DNA from: Oscillospiraceae bacterium
GTDB taxonomy: Bacteria; Bacillota; Clostridia; Oscillospirales; Acutalibacteraceae
Reading direction: 5' to 3'
Assembly: GCA_003514385.1 (NCBI GenBank)
Contig: DOQR01000008.1
Span: forward strand, 101,146 to 165,145
Length of the DNA: 64,000 nucleotides
A model generated the notes under the pieces. The model did not search any database. It had not been told where the DNA came from and was given only the letters and a program-made list of their open reading frames with translations. Positions 27,371-35,117 of the stretch are shown here, piece by piece. Both the position numbers and the translations under genes were made by a program. The first letter of the stretch is position 1. Each line of letters starts with the position of its first letter.

Positions 27371-27408
27371 GATTCAATGTAACACTTTTATTAAAAGGAG
27401 ATGAATCA

Positions 27409-29193
27409 ATGGATCCCATTAAAGTGGATTTTTCAAAAAAAGGCGGTCCCAAGGAGATAGTTATACCTCCCGATAAAGCGGCGCTCAAGATAATACTGAG
27501 CGTGCTTTGCTCGCTGGTAACCGCGGCCATTGCATTTTATATAATGCTGCCGCCGCTCAACTTCAAGGCGTATGAGTTCTACGGCTTCCTCGCGATAATC
27601 ATCGTGTCATATGCGCTGTTCTCGGCGATTTTCACCGGCGTGTTCTCGAAGCCCGAATATCTGCCCTATTTCAAGCGCCAGATGATAGTCCCCGGCGTTA
27701 TCGTCGGCGTCATCGCGCTCACGGTCGGTATCGGCTATCTCGTCTCGAGCCCGTTCTTCAGAGCGTCGTCTTACAGTCAGATAATCGATGTCCGCACGGA
27801 CAGCAACTTCGCCGATGAGATTGACAAGCAGGATGCTGAGTCCTTCAGCAACATCCCGAAGCTCGATGAGGGCGTCGCGGCCACTCTTGCGCCCAGAGCA
27901 CTCGGTAAGCTCGCAGAAAAAGGCTATGTCTCGCAGTTCTCGGTCTATCCGCTCTATACGCAGATAAACTACAAGGGCACGCCCGTCAGGGTCGTTCCGC
28001 TCCAGTATTCAAATATCATCAAGTGGCTCACCAACCGCACCGAGGGTCTCCCCGGATATATCATAATCGATATGGCGAACGAAGTCACCACCTTCAAGGA
28101 GCTCGATTCGGGCATCAAGTATTCGCCTGCCGAGCACTTCGGCAGACTTCTCAAGCGCCATCTGAGAATGAAGTATCCCACCTATATGTTCGGCTCGAGC
28201 TCGTTTGAAATCGACGACGAGGGCAATCCTTATTGGATCTGCGCGCGAGTTGACAAGACCATCGGTCTGTTCGGCGGAACCGACGTCAAGGGAATCGTGA
28301 TAGTCAACGCAATTGACGGCAAGTGCGAATATGTGCCTATAGAGACCGTCAAGAGCGATGCCAAGTATCAGTGGATCGACAGAGTCTATGACTCCGACCT
28401 TCTCGTCGAGCAGTACAACTATTACGGCAGATATCAGAAGGGCTTCTGGAACTCGATTCTCGGTCAGGAAGATGTCTATGTCACCACCGAGGACTACAGC
28501 TACATCGCTCAGAACGATGATGTCTATATGTACACGGGCGTTACATCAGTCACCAACGACCAGTCGATAACCGGCTTTATTATGATAAACCAGCGCACCA
28601 AAGAGGCTGTTTATTATTCGGTCGCGGGCGCAAAGGAGCAGTCGGCGCAGGCTTCCGCAGAGGGTCTCGATGAGATCAAGGCGGCAGGCTACACGGCAAC
28701 GTTCCCGCTGCTGCTCAATATCGACGGCGAGCCGACCTACTTCATGGCTCTCAAGGACGTCAGAGACGACGGCTCTCAGATCATTCAGAGCTACGCGCTC
28801 ATCAACGTCAAGCAGTACACGAAGATAAAGGTCTACGGCAAGACCCTTGCCGAGTGCCTTGCAAAGTATGTTGACCAGCTCAAGGCGAACGGCATCAATG
28901 TCGATATCGATGCGAACCAGGTCGTCGATCCTGCGGATAACCCCGACGCGCAGGGCGATTCCGAGCCGAAGGTGCAGACCGTCAACGGCAAGATAGCCGA
29001 TATCCGCACCCAGGTCATCTCGGGCGAGACATATTATTATATCAAGCTCGAGGGCGGCGACGTCTATTATTCGATAGCCGCTTCCAAGTCGACAACCGCC
29101 GTTATCCTCAACAGGAACGACACTGTCACGATTCGCTTTAACGCCGGCGAGGGTGCAATAGTCCCCGCAAGCGAGCTCGAAAAAGCGAAATAA
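27409..29193 (+). CDS. Large membrane protein of unknown function, three N-terminal spans
   Basis: 594 residues, no recognised family. After a short cytoplasmic lead, three hydrophobic helices occur (about 28-50, 58-80 and 95-118). A large hydrophilic part rich in Tyr, Asp and Gly follows (about 130-520). The last 60 residues (IADIRTQVISGETYYYIKLEGG split over the tail) look like a small beta-barrel. Notable segments are FGGTDVKGIVIVNAIDGK and YYGRYQKGFWNSILGQ. No enzyme motif was seen. It is a monocistronic gene with a strong promoter and terminator, and probably a constitutive envelope protein. Confidence 0.7.
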   Translation: MDPIKVDFSKKGGPKEIVIPPDKAALKIILSVLCSLVTAAIAFYIMLPPLNFKAYEFYGFLAIIIVSYALFSAIFTGVFSKPEYLPYFKRQMIVPGVIVGVIALTVGIGYLVSSPFFRASSYSQIIDVRTDSNFADEIDKQDAESFSNIPKLDEGVAATLAPRALGKLAEKGYVSQFSVYPLYTQINYKGTPVRVVPLQYSNIIKWLTNRTEGLPGYIIIDMANEVTTFKELDSGIKYSPAEHFGRLLKRHLRMKYPTYMFGSSSFEIDDEGNPYWICARVDKTIGLFGGTDVKGIVIVNAIDGKCEYVPIETVKSDAKYQWIDRVYDSDLLVEQYNYYGRYQKGFWNSILGQEDVYVTTEDYSYIAQNDDVYMYTGVTSVTNDQSITGFIMINQRTKEAVYYSVAGAKEQSAQASAEGLDEIKAAGYTATFPLLLNIDGEPTYFMALKDVRDDGSQIIQSYALINVKQYTKIKVYGKTLAECLAKYVDQLKANGINVDIDANQVVDPADNPDAQGDSEPKVQTVNGKIADIRTQVISGETYYYIKLEGGDVYYSIAASKSTTAVILNRNDTVTIRFNAGEGAIVPASELEKAK

Positions 29194-29214
29194 AACATCA
29201 TTACAAACAAACGC

Positions 29215-29245
29215 GCCGCCGCAGATATTCTCTGCGGCGGCGTTT
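29215..29245. terminator. Terminator between convergent genes
   Basis: 11-bp stem GCCGCCGCAGA (29215-29225) with TCTGCGGCGGC (29231-29241), extended by AAACG and CGTTT with a bulge. Confidence 0.85.
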
Positions 29246-29256
29246 AGTGTTTGGAT

Positions 29257-29685
29257 TTATTTATCGCTTTTTTTGAAGGCCTTTCTCCCGCAGATTACGG
29301 CGAAAGTGAGATATGAAATTACATATCCTATAAACTCAAAGATGTGCATATATTTGTTTGTTATAAGGTAACCCAATAAATATAGCGCTGTGAATATCAG
29401 TACGACTGCGCCCGAGATAAACATTTCTTTTGTTTCGGATCCTTTTCTGAGTAGAAAAAAGTATGCAATCACTGAAACGGCAGCAAAGGCAAGACAAAAG
29501 AAGTGGCATATTATTTCAGAGCCGGTAACCCCGATATCCACGCCGAGCTTGCCGAAAAAGCCCGTCACGGCCTCGCGAACCGCGGTGGGCGGGTATGAAT
29601 ATTTGAAAATACCGAAAGCGGTATATGCGCCGCTCAGAATATAGAGTATATAAAGGATTATCTTGACGGCGGACTGTTTTTTCAT
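29257..29685 (-). CDS. Small four-span membrane protein, unknown function
   Basis: 142 residues with four predicted membrane helices (about 9-28, 58-80, 88-108 and 114-132) and a basic C-terminus ending KKSDK. It is not recognised. AGGTGG lies before the ATG. It converges on the large membrane protein and has a 320-bp AT-rich spacer upstream. Confidence 0.6.
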   Translation of the reverse strand: MKKQSAVKIILYILYILSGAYTAFGIFKYSYPPTAVREAVTGFFGKLGVDIGVTGSEIICHFFCLAFAAVSVIAYFFLLRKGSETKEMFISGAVVLIFTALYLLGYLITNKYMHIFEFIGYVISYLTFAVICGRKAFKKSDK

Positions 29686-29945
29686 AGTAAAACCACCTTT
29701 AGCTGAGCGTTAAATTTGATCAAGTGTAAATTTGTATAAAAAGCAATAAAAGCCTCCTTTCCAATTACTATAACCCATATCAAATAAAAAATTGGAATGT
29801 GTTACAGGAATATAGTAACTTAAAAAGCAGTTGGTTTAATTATTTTAAATAAACATCATATATTTTGTTACAAATTACAAAAAAACATAATTCGATTTGT
29901 GTATTTGCAACAAAGAATTTATACGGCACGCAGAGTTACAATGCA
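29686..29945. other. AT-rich spacer
   Basis: No gene seen. One short hairpin, GTTAC...GTAAC, lies near 29811-29829. It presumably contains the - strand promoter of the preceding small membrane protein, but no convincing -35/-10 pair stands out. Confidence 0.4.
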
Positions 29946-29977
29946 GAAAAAACCCCCGCAGATTCGCTCCGCGGGGG
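29946..29977 (-). terminator. Terminator of the secreted phosphoesterase gene
   Basis: CCCCCGC (29953-29959) pairs with GCGGGGG (29971-29977). The AAAAAA at 29947-29952 gives the U tract on -. Confidence 0.8.
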
Positions 29978-30005
29978 ACTGCTTTATTATATTATCTATC
30001 CGGCG

Positions 30006-31265
30006 TTATTGCTGAGAATGCGTTATGAAATAAATCAGCGCTATAACTCCCGCCGTGACCGTTGCGCCGATAACGATGTTGTTTACCATCACTATGGTGC
30101 CGACGCCTGCGGCAACTCCGAGCACGCCTGCAAGGACGATCGGAATCCACATGGCGGGCGACTGGCCGTACTTCGCGCCGATGTACCAGCTGTAAAGGCC
30201 CCAGCCGAAAGCGTCGGTGTACTTGTAGAGGTGAGTGTTGTAGCTCCACGGATCGTTCTCGTCAAGCTCGAAGATACGCACGGCTCTGGTTATGTATCTG
30301 CCGTAGGACTGGAAGGTAACGCCGGGGCACATGACAAGGTCGATGCCGTCAACGTTGCCGATGAAGTTGTTGATGTGGTCGTGACCGAAGGATGCCGCGA
30401 TGACATCGCCGCGCTTTTTCCACGAAGCAAACTCGCCGGAGTTGGTGTTCGACGGGCAGGGGAACTCGAGCATCATGCCGGAAGCCTTGCCGGGCTTGAG
30501 CATGAGAAGCTTGTTCTGTCCGTTGAGCTTCTTGCTTATCGCGTTCTCGCCGCTGAACGGAGAATCAACGAGAAGCTCCGCGACCTCGGGAACGATGATG
30601 TGCTGGAAAGCGATTGAGGGAACGAGGTGACCCTCTTTCTCCTCGAGCGCCTTGCTGGTCTTTTCGTACCAGTCTATCTGATCCTGATGAACGTAGTCGT
30701 AACCGCCGTTGACTCTGTCGTAGTCGTTCGAGTCGATCATCCAGAGGTTGAACTTCGTCTCGCTGCCCTCGGAGGCATAGATAGGCAGGTTGTGCGTGCC
30801 GGTGCCGTACATCTCGGGCACTGCGTCATATGCGAGGCAGCCCGGGAAAGTCTGATAATATGCGAACTGCTCATCGCGGCTGACGGGGCAGCCGTCGTCG
30901 TTGTCGTGGTTGCCGAAAACGAAGGTGAAGGGGATGCCTCTGTCAACAACGGGCTGAAGTATCGCCTTTATTCCGGCATAGACGCCCTCGGCAGTCTTAA
31001 TCTTTCCGCCTGCAAGCTGGTCGCCGGTGAATACGACGAGGTCGGGCTTCTCTGCGTCGAGAGCTTTTTCCATGAACATTATCATGGCTTCTCTCGGTAT
31101 GTCGATATCCTGCGTGTCGGAAATCTGCATGATCTTGAACTTTCCGTCCTTGTTGAAACGCAGAACGTCATTGTTGTCGACCGCCGCAAAAGCGGGCGAC
31201 GCTGCGGCTACGAGCATCGCCGCGCACAGCACGACGGCGAGCAAAGCCTTGATCTTTTTACTCAT
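30006..31265 (-). CDS. Secreted, membrane-tethered calcineurin-like phosphoesterase
   Basis: 419 residues. A Sec signal peptide is clear (LLAVVLCAAMLVAAASPAFA, cleavage near residue 27). The metallophosphatase core follows with MQISDTQD, FTGDQLAGG, FVFGNHDND, a later FQHIIVPE and SFGHDHINN. The first motif reads D-x-Q instead of the usual D-x-H. Two hydrophobic helices near the C-terminus (about 368-390 and 393-413) anchor it outside. Possible roles are nucleotide or phosphoester scavenging at the cell surface. It is a single gene with its own terminator. Confidence 0.85.
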   Translation of the reverse strand: MSKKIKALLAVVLCAAMLVAAASPAFAAVDNNDVLRFNKDGKFKIMQISDTQDIDIPREAMIMFMEKALDAEKPDLVVFTGDQLAGGKIKTAEGVYAGIKAILQPVVDRGIPFTFVFGNHDNDDGCPVSRDEQFAYYQTFPGCLAYDAVPEMYGTGTHNLPIYASEGSETKFNLWMIDSNDYDRVNGGYDYVHQDQIDWYEKTSKALEEKEGHLVPSIAFQHIIVPEVAELLVDSPFSGENAISKKLNGQNKLLMLKPGKASGMMLEFPCPSNTNSGEFASWKKRGDVIAASFGHDHINNFIGNVDGIDLVMCPGVTFQSYGRYITRAVRIFELDENDPWSYNTHLYKYTDAFGWGLYSWYIGAKYGQSPAMWIPIVLAGVLGVAAGVGTIVMVNNIVIGATVTAGVIALIYFITHSQQ

Positions 31266-31582
31266 GACTCTTTAATCAATCCTTTCTTTTCTCAGTATGA
31301 GCAACATATTAAAGCCTGATTATTATATAACTAATATAGCCAAAAATCAATCTGCAAAAGTCATAATTTTTATGTGCATTTTTGAGTTAGAATAGACAAA
31401 CCGGGTCCGCATATATGCGCAGACCCGGCAGTTTGCAGGTTGAATTTTCAATAAGCGTAAGAATAATGCCGATTTTTTGTTTAATCTCGTAGGAATTGGC
31501 GACTTCGACAACCCTATGCCGCTTTCAGCAGCACTGTTTGAAAAAATTTTTTTGCTGTGGCTTGCGTTTTTTACGGCAGAAT
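31266..31582. other. Spacer with a terminator-like hairpin
   Basis: The only clear element is a hairpin CCGGGTC (31401-31407) with GACCCGG (31422-31428) enclosing GCATATATGC. On the - strand a short T-rich tail follows, so it may terminate the M23 gene 150 nt upstream. No gene is seen; small frames here lack ribosome-binding sites. Confidence 0.5.
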
Positions 31583-32329
31583 TTATTCGCCAGAAGTCGT
31601 CTCCGTTTTCTGGCTGTCCCCCTGACCCAATTTGTTCATCGCTTCGAGCGGGTCAACGGTCTTGCCGTTTATCGCGACGGTGAAATGGAGGTGGGCGCCG
31701 TCCGCCGCTTCAACCGGGACTGTGCCGAGGGTGCCGATATGGTCGAACTGCTCGACCTCGTCGCCCGCTTTCGGAAGATTCTTGTCCGAGAGTCCGCAGT
31801 ATCGCGCAACGAGCCCCTTGCCGTGGTCGATTTCGACCACGTTGCCCCAGAGCGGGTCGGAGTAGACCTTTGCCACGCGCCCGTTCTGTATCGCGATAAC
31901 ATCGTTGCCCTGCGCGCCGCCGAAGTCGATGCCGTTGTGAACCCGCCAGTCGTTCGTCGTCTTGTTTTTCACCATTTCGTCCGCGCTATAGTCCTTGCGG
32001 ATGTCCGTGCCCATCGGCAGAGCGTAGCTGCCGGTATATGGCGTGTTTTTGCTGTCATTTTCTTTTGTCGTCTGCGCGGGCGCAGTCGTTCTGTCGTCGG
32101 GGACATTCTTCACGGGGTTGTTCGCCTGCGTCAGCGTCTCCTGCGGAACGGAGTAGTCTATATTGTACTGCCTCGAAGAAGGCTCCGTCGAATTATTGTC
32201 CGTCGGCGTTTTCGCCACGCGCATCGCGCCCCATACTCCCGCACCCGCCGCAAGAATGCAGAGCGCTGCGAGAATGTATATTCCCTTCGATCTGAAAAAG
32301 CTCTTTTTGTTGAATGAATTGTCTATCAT
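31583..32329 (-). CDS. M23 (LytM) domain membrane protein, SpoIIQ-like
   Basis: 248 residues: cytoplasmic N-terminus, one membrane helix (about 17-38), a disordered Thr/Asn/Pro linker (40-100), then a LytM domain. Zinc-site residues H131 and D135 (HNGIDF) and H213/H215 (HLHF) are present. The usual YAHL histidine is replaced (YCGL, about 178-181), so activity may be lost or altered. The architecture matches SpoIIQ, the forespore partner of SpoIIIAH in engulfment. A sigma-F/G-like promoter candidate lies upstream (32378-32406 on -). A general cell-wall endopeptidase is the alternative. Confidence 0.75.
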   Translation of the reverse strand: MIDNSFNKKSFFRSKGIYILAALCILAAGAGVWGAMRVAKTPTDNNSTEPSSRQYNIDYSVPQETLTQANNPVKNVPDDRTTAPAQTTKENDSKNTPYTGSYALPMGTDIRKDYSADEMVKNKTTNDWRVHNGIDFGGAQGNDVIAIQNGRVAKVYSDPLWGNVVEIDHGKGLVARYCGLSDKNLPKAGDEVEQFDHIGTLGTVPVEAADGAHLHFTVAINGKTVDPLEAMNKLGQGDSQKTETTSGE

Positions 32330-32377
32330 ATCTGCCTCGTTTCTCCGCGTGCGGTGTCACGGTGTTTTTTCATTCCT

Positions 32378-32406
32378 ATTTTTGACCGCGCCGCCGCGCT
32401 TTATGC
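32378..32406 (-). promoter_or_regulatory. Possible forespore (sigma-F/G-like) promoter
   Basis: On the - strand, GCATA, 14 nt, then GGTCAAAAAT, resembling the GYATA / GGnnAnAnT consensus with one mismatch. It lies about 50 nt before the SpoIIQ-like start. Confidence 0.4.
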
Positions 32407-32439
32407 GCAAGGCAAAATTTATGAAAAATATAAAAATAA

Positions 32440-32640
32440 AAAACGAAAAGACGCCCACCTTTCGGTGAACGTCCTTCCGTAATGAGGGGTTCGATGCAAC
32501 TTTTAGCATCTGGTTTGAGGAGGGGTGATGCCTGACGAACTCAGGCACCGCACACTGCAGGGTGCGGCTCCCTGCCCTTGTGTGCAAATCTATGATAACC
32601 GAGCTTTGTTAAGCCCCTGTGAACAGAGTCTTAATAATCA
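32440..32640 (-). ncRNA. Candidate structured small RNA with C-rich unpaired segments
   Basis: Strongly structured - strand segment ending in an intrinsic terminator. From 5' to 3' on -: a two-tier hairpin GCACAC/GTGTGC (32580-32585 with 32550-32555) enclosing GCAGGG/CCCTGC (32570-32575 with 32557-32562), hairpin GCCTGA/TCAGGC (32541-32546 with 32530-32535), hairpin GATGC/GCATC (32506-32510 with 32493-32497), then GACGTTCACC-gaaa-GGTGGGCGTC (32473-32450) followed by T-rich sequence. The single-stranded parts read CACCCCTCC and GAACCCCTC, complementary to Shine-Dalgarno sequences. No Rfam family was recognised; 6S RNA was considered. The 5' end is uncertain. Confidence 0.6.
32450..32473 (-). 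terminator. Terminator of the candidate - strand RNA
   Basis: 10-bp stem GACGTTCACC / GGTGGGCGTC (one G-T pair) with a GAAA loop on the - strand. The following - strand sequence is T-rich for over 20 nt. No T run follows on +, so the direction is clear. Confidence 0.85.
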
Positions 32641-32855
32641 GAATCAATTTTGTTAAGACTTTCGTTTCGTGCGACACTTCGGGGAAAAGTGTTTTTCTGA
32701 TTTTGTGAACTTTGCCCAAATCTGCGGCCCAAATTTCGGCATCCGCTGCGCGAAAGATTCTGCCGATATGCCTTGAACTATTTATTCAATTGTTTATAAT
32801 TAAACTGATAATAAAGGTATATATAATATATCTTGAACACGATAGGAGAAACGAT

Positions 32856-33938
32856 ATGGGAAGAAAAGTCAGAATAGGCATCATCGGCTGCGGCGGAATA
32901 GCCAACGGCAAGCATATGCCCGCGCTCAAAAAAATCGAAGAGGCCGAGATGGTAGCTTTCTGCGATATCATTGAGGAGAGAGCCGTAAAGGCGGCAAAGG
33001 AATTCGGCGTCGAGGGCGCAAAAGTCTATACGGATTACAGAAAGCTGCTCGAGGATGAGAGCATCGAGAGTGTTCATGTCTGCACCCCGAACCGCTCGCA
33101 TTCGTTCATCACAATAGACGCGCTCGAAGCGGGCAAGCATGTCATGTGCGAGAAGCCCATGGCAAAGACTTATGCCGAGGCGAAGAAAATGTACGAGACT
33201 GCACAGCGCACCGGCAAGAAGCTGACTATCGGCTATCAGCAGCGCTGGAGACCCGATTCGCTCTATCTCAAGGAGGCGTGCGACAACGGCGATCTCGGCG
33301 ATATCTATTACGGCCGCGCTATCGCGCTGCGTCGCAGAGCTGTTCCGACATGGGGCGTTTTCCTCAACGAGTATGAGCAGGGCGGCGGTCCGCTTATCGA
33401 TATCGGCACTCACGCGCTCGACCTCACACTCTGGATGATGAACAACTACAAGCCAAAAATGGTCGTCGGCAATGTCTATAAGAAGCTCGGCAATCAGGAG
33501 CGTTCCGGCAATGCCTGGGGCGATTGGGATCCCGCACAGTATACCGTCGAGGATTCGGCTTTCGGCTTCGTCACCATGGAGAACGGCGCGACTATCTCCG
33601 TCGAAGCGAGCTGGGCGCTCAATATCGCCGACCCCAACGAGGCTGTTACATATCTCTGCGGCGACAAGGCGGGCGCGGATATGCGCGGCGGACTTCATTT
33701 GAACTACGTCAAATACGGCCGCCAGTGCATCGAGACCCCGAACTTTGAAGCCGGCGGAGCCGCATTCTTTGAGGGTGCGACCAGCGACCCCTCCGAGCTT
33801 GAAGCCCGCGCCTTCATCAACGCCATCATCAACGACATCGAGGTCAGCACCAAGCCCGAGCAGGCACTTGTTGTAACGCAGATACTCGAAGGAATATATG
33901 AATCCGCCAAGCAGGGCAAACCTTTTTATTTTGAATAA
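32856..33938 (+). CDS. Gfo/Idh/MocA family oxidoreductase
   Basis: NAD(P)-dependent sugar or cyclitol dehydrogenase, 360 residues. The Rossmann motif is GIIGCGGIANGKHMPAL. The conserved EKP signature is in HVMCEKPMAKTYAEAK with the catalytic lysine. The C-terminal substrate domain contains GGGPLIDIGTHALDL, where Asp and His act in catalysis. The start is ATG 32856 after GATAGGAGAA; an open frame extends 48 codons upstream without support. It leads the cluster of two isomerase-like genes and a second Gfo/Idh gene downstream, past an unusual repeat spacer. Confidence 0.93.
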   Translation: MGRKVRIGIIGCGGIANGKHMPALKKIEEAEMVAFCDIIEERAVKAAKEFGVEGAKVYTDYRKLLEDESIESVHVCTPNRSHSFITIDALEAGKHVMCEKPMAKTYAEAKKMYETAQRTGKKLTIGYQQRWRPDSLYLKEACDNGDLGDIYYGRAIALRRRAVPTWGVFLNEYEQGGGPLIDIGTHALDLTLWMMNNYKPKMVVGNVYKKLGNQERSGNAWGDWDPAQYTVEDSAFGFVTMENGATISVEASWALNIADPNEAVTYLCGDKAGADMRGGLHLNYVKYGRQCIETPNFEAGGAAFFEGATSDPSELEARAFINAIINDIEVSTKPEQALVVTQILEGIYESAKQGKPFYFE

Positions 33939-34335
33939 TATCACGCACATTGCGAGCCTTTTGCTCCCTTGCGTATCCTGATACGCGGCGGTCGCAAAAA
34001 ACTCACACTGCACGCAATCTTATTCAAAATGGGTTGATTCATATCACGCACATTGCCTGCCCCGCGTAGGGCTTGAGTATCGACATACACTGCGCCCCAC
34101 GCGAAACAGCCACTGCACGCAATCTTATTCAAAATGAGTGGTATCATATCACGAATGTTGCGAGCCTTTTGCTCCTTTGCGTATCTCGATACGCGGCAGT
34201 CGCAAAAAACTCACACTGCACGCAATCTTACTCAAAATGCGTTGTATCATATCACGCACATTGACTGCCCCGCGCGGGGCTTCAGTATTTACATACACTG
34301 CGCCCCACGCGGAACAGCAGTGCCAATGTGAATTT
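33938..34335. repeat. ABAB tandem repeat of about 104-bp units with internal palindromes
   Basis: Four head-to-tail units start at 33938 (A, 103 bp), 34041 (B, 105 bp), 34146 (A', 103 bp) and 34249 (B', partial). All units share the ends ATATCACGCACATTG and CACTGCACGCAATCTTA-type sequence. The central parts alternate. A and A' carry GCGTATC-nn-GATACGC inside TTGCGA...TCGCAA. B and B' carry GCCCC...GGGGC-type palindromes (perfect GCCCCGCGCGGGGC in B') and AGTAT...ATACT. A and A' differ at roughly 11 of 103 positions by eye. There is no coding sense. It sits inside the sugar cluster. Confidence 0.9.
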
Positions 34336-34370
34336 ACACTTTAAATTTTATCTCAAACAGGAGAAGAAAC

Positions 34371-35096
34371 ATGAAAATTGCAGTTCAGCTTTACAGTCTT
34401 CGAGACATTATAAAGGGCAGCGGCGAGGAGCTTCTTGCCATTCTCCCGAAGATAAAGGCTCTCGGCTATGACGGCGTTGAATTTGCCGGATATTTCGGCG
34501 TTGACGCGGCGGCCCTGCGCGCGGCGCTCGACTCCGCTGGGCTCGTCGCCGTCGGTACACACATCGCCATTGAGAGCTACTCGCCCGAAAACTTCGACGA
34601 AACAGCGGCGTTTTGCCGCACTCTCGGCATGAAAACCATGGGCATGGGCGGCGCCGACCACGAGACCCCCGAGGAGCTCAAGGCGACCTGCGCCGAGCTG
34701 AAAGCGGCGGACGAGCGGGCGGCAAAAATCGGCATGAGCGTCTATTATCACAACCACTGCTCGGAGTTCGAGCCGATTTCCGACGGCGTTATTCCGTTTG
34801 ATGAGCTGAAGAAAGCCGCTCATCTCGAGATAGACACCTACTGGAGCTTCGTCGCCGGTCAGGATAACTACAAGCTCATCACCGAGAACCGCGACAGGAT
34901 AGCTCAGCTCCATGTCAAGGACGGAATAGGCCACACTCCCAAGGCTCTCGGCGAGGGCGAGTGCGATATCCCCGAGGTCGTTCGTGCGGCAAAAGATATC
35001 GGCATCGAGTGGCTGATAGTTGAAAACGATGATCCCGTGCCGAACGGTCTTGACGACATCGGCAGGAGCATAAAATATCTTAAATCCATCATCTGA
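34371..35096 (+). CDS. Xylose-isomerase-like TIM-barrel sugar epimerase/isomerase
   Basis: 241 residues, AP-endonuclease-2/xylose-isomerase superfamily (IolE/UlaE-like), expected to interconvert keto sugars or cyclitol intermediates with a divalent metal. It starts directly with QLYSLRDIIKGSGEELLA. Metal and base residues are in VGTHIAIES, YYHNHCSEFE, EIDTYWSFVAG and QLHVKDG. It is co-directional with the next gene (21-nt gap). AGGAGA lies 7 nt before the ATG, directly after the repeat array. Confidence 0.9.
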   Translation: MKIAVQLYSLRDIIKGSGEELLAILPKIKALGYDGVEFAGYFGVDAAALRAALDSAGLVAVGTHIAIESYSPENFDETAAFCRTLGMKTMGMGGADHETPEELKATCAELKAADERAAKIGMSVYYHNHCSEFEPISDGVIPFDELKKAAHLEIDTYWSFVAGQDNYKLITENRDRIAQLHVKDGIGHTPKALGEGECDIPEVVRAAKDIGIEWLIVENDDPVPNGLDDIGRSIKYLKSII

Positions 35097-35117
35097 TTTT
35101 TAAAGGAGAGATAAAAA

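Noticed and set aside
27211..27408. Glycine riboswitch or T-box upstream of glyA
   Set aside because: Only ordinary promoters are visible; no tandem aptamer or T-box sequence and no attenuator.
32528..32656. 42-codon + strand frame after GGAGGGG
   Set aside because: The GG-rich site is part of a - strand hairpin linker. The codons run through palindromic stems, and no promoter or terminator fits on +. Kept only as an alternative to the RNA.
33938..34335. CRISPR array interpretation of the repeats
   Set aside because: Units are ~104 bp with conserved ends and alternating conserved cores, not short repeats with unique spacers, and no cas genes are nearby.
33941..34344. Several 60-70-codon frames in the ABAB repeat
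   Set aside because: They follow the repeat structure, have no ribosome-binding sites and differ between units. Coding is not supported.
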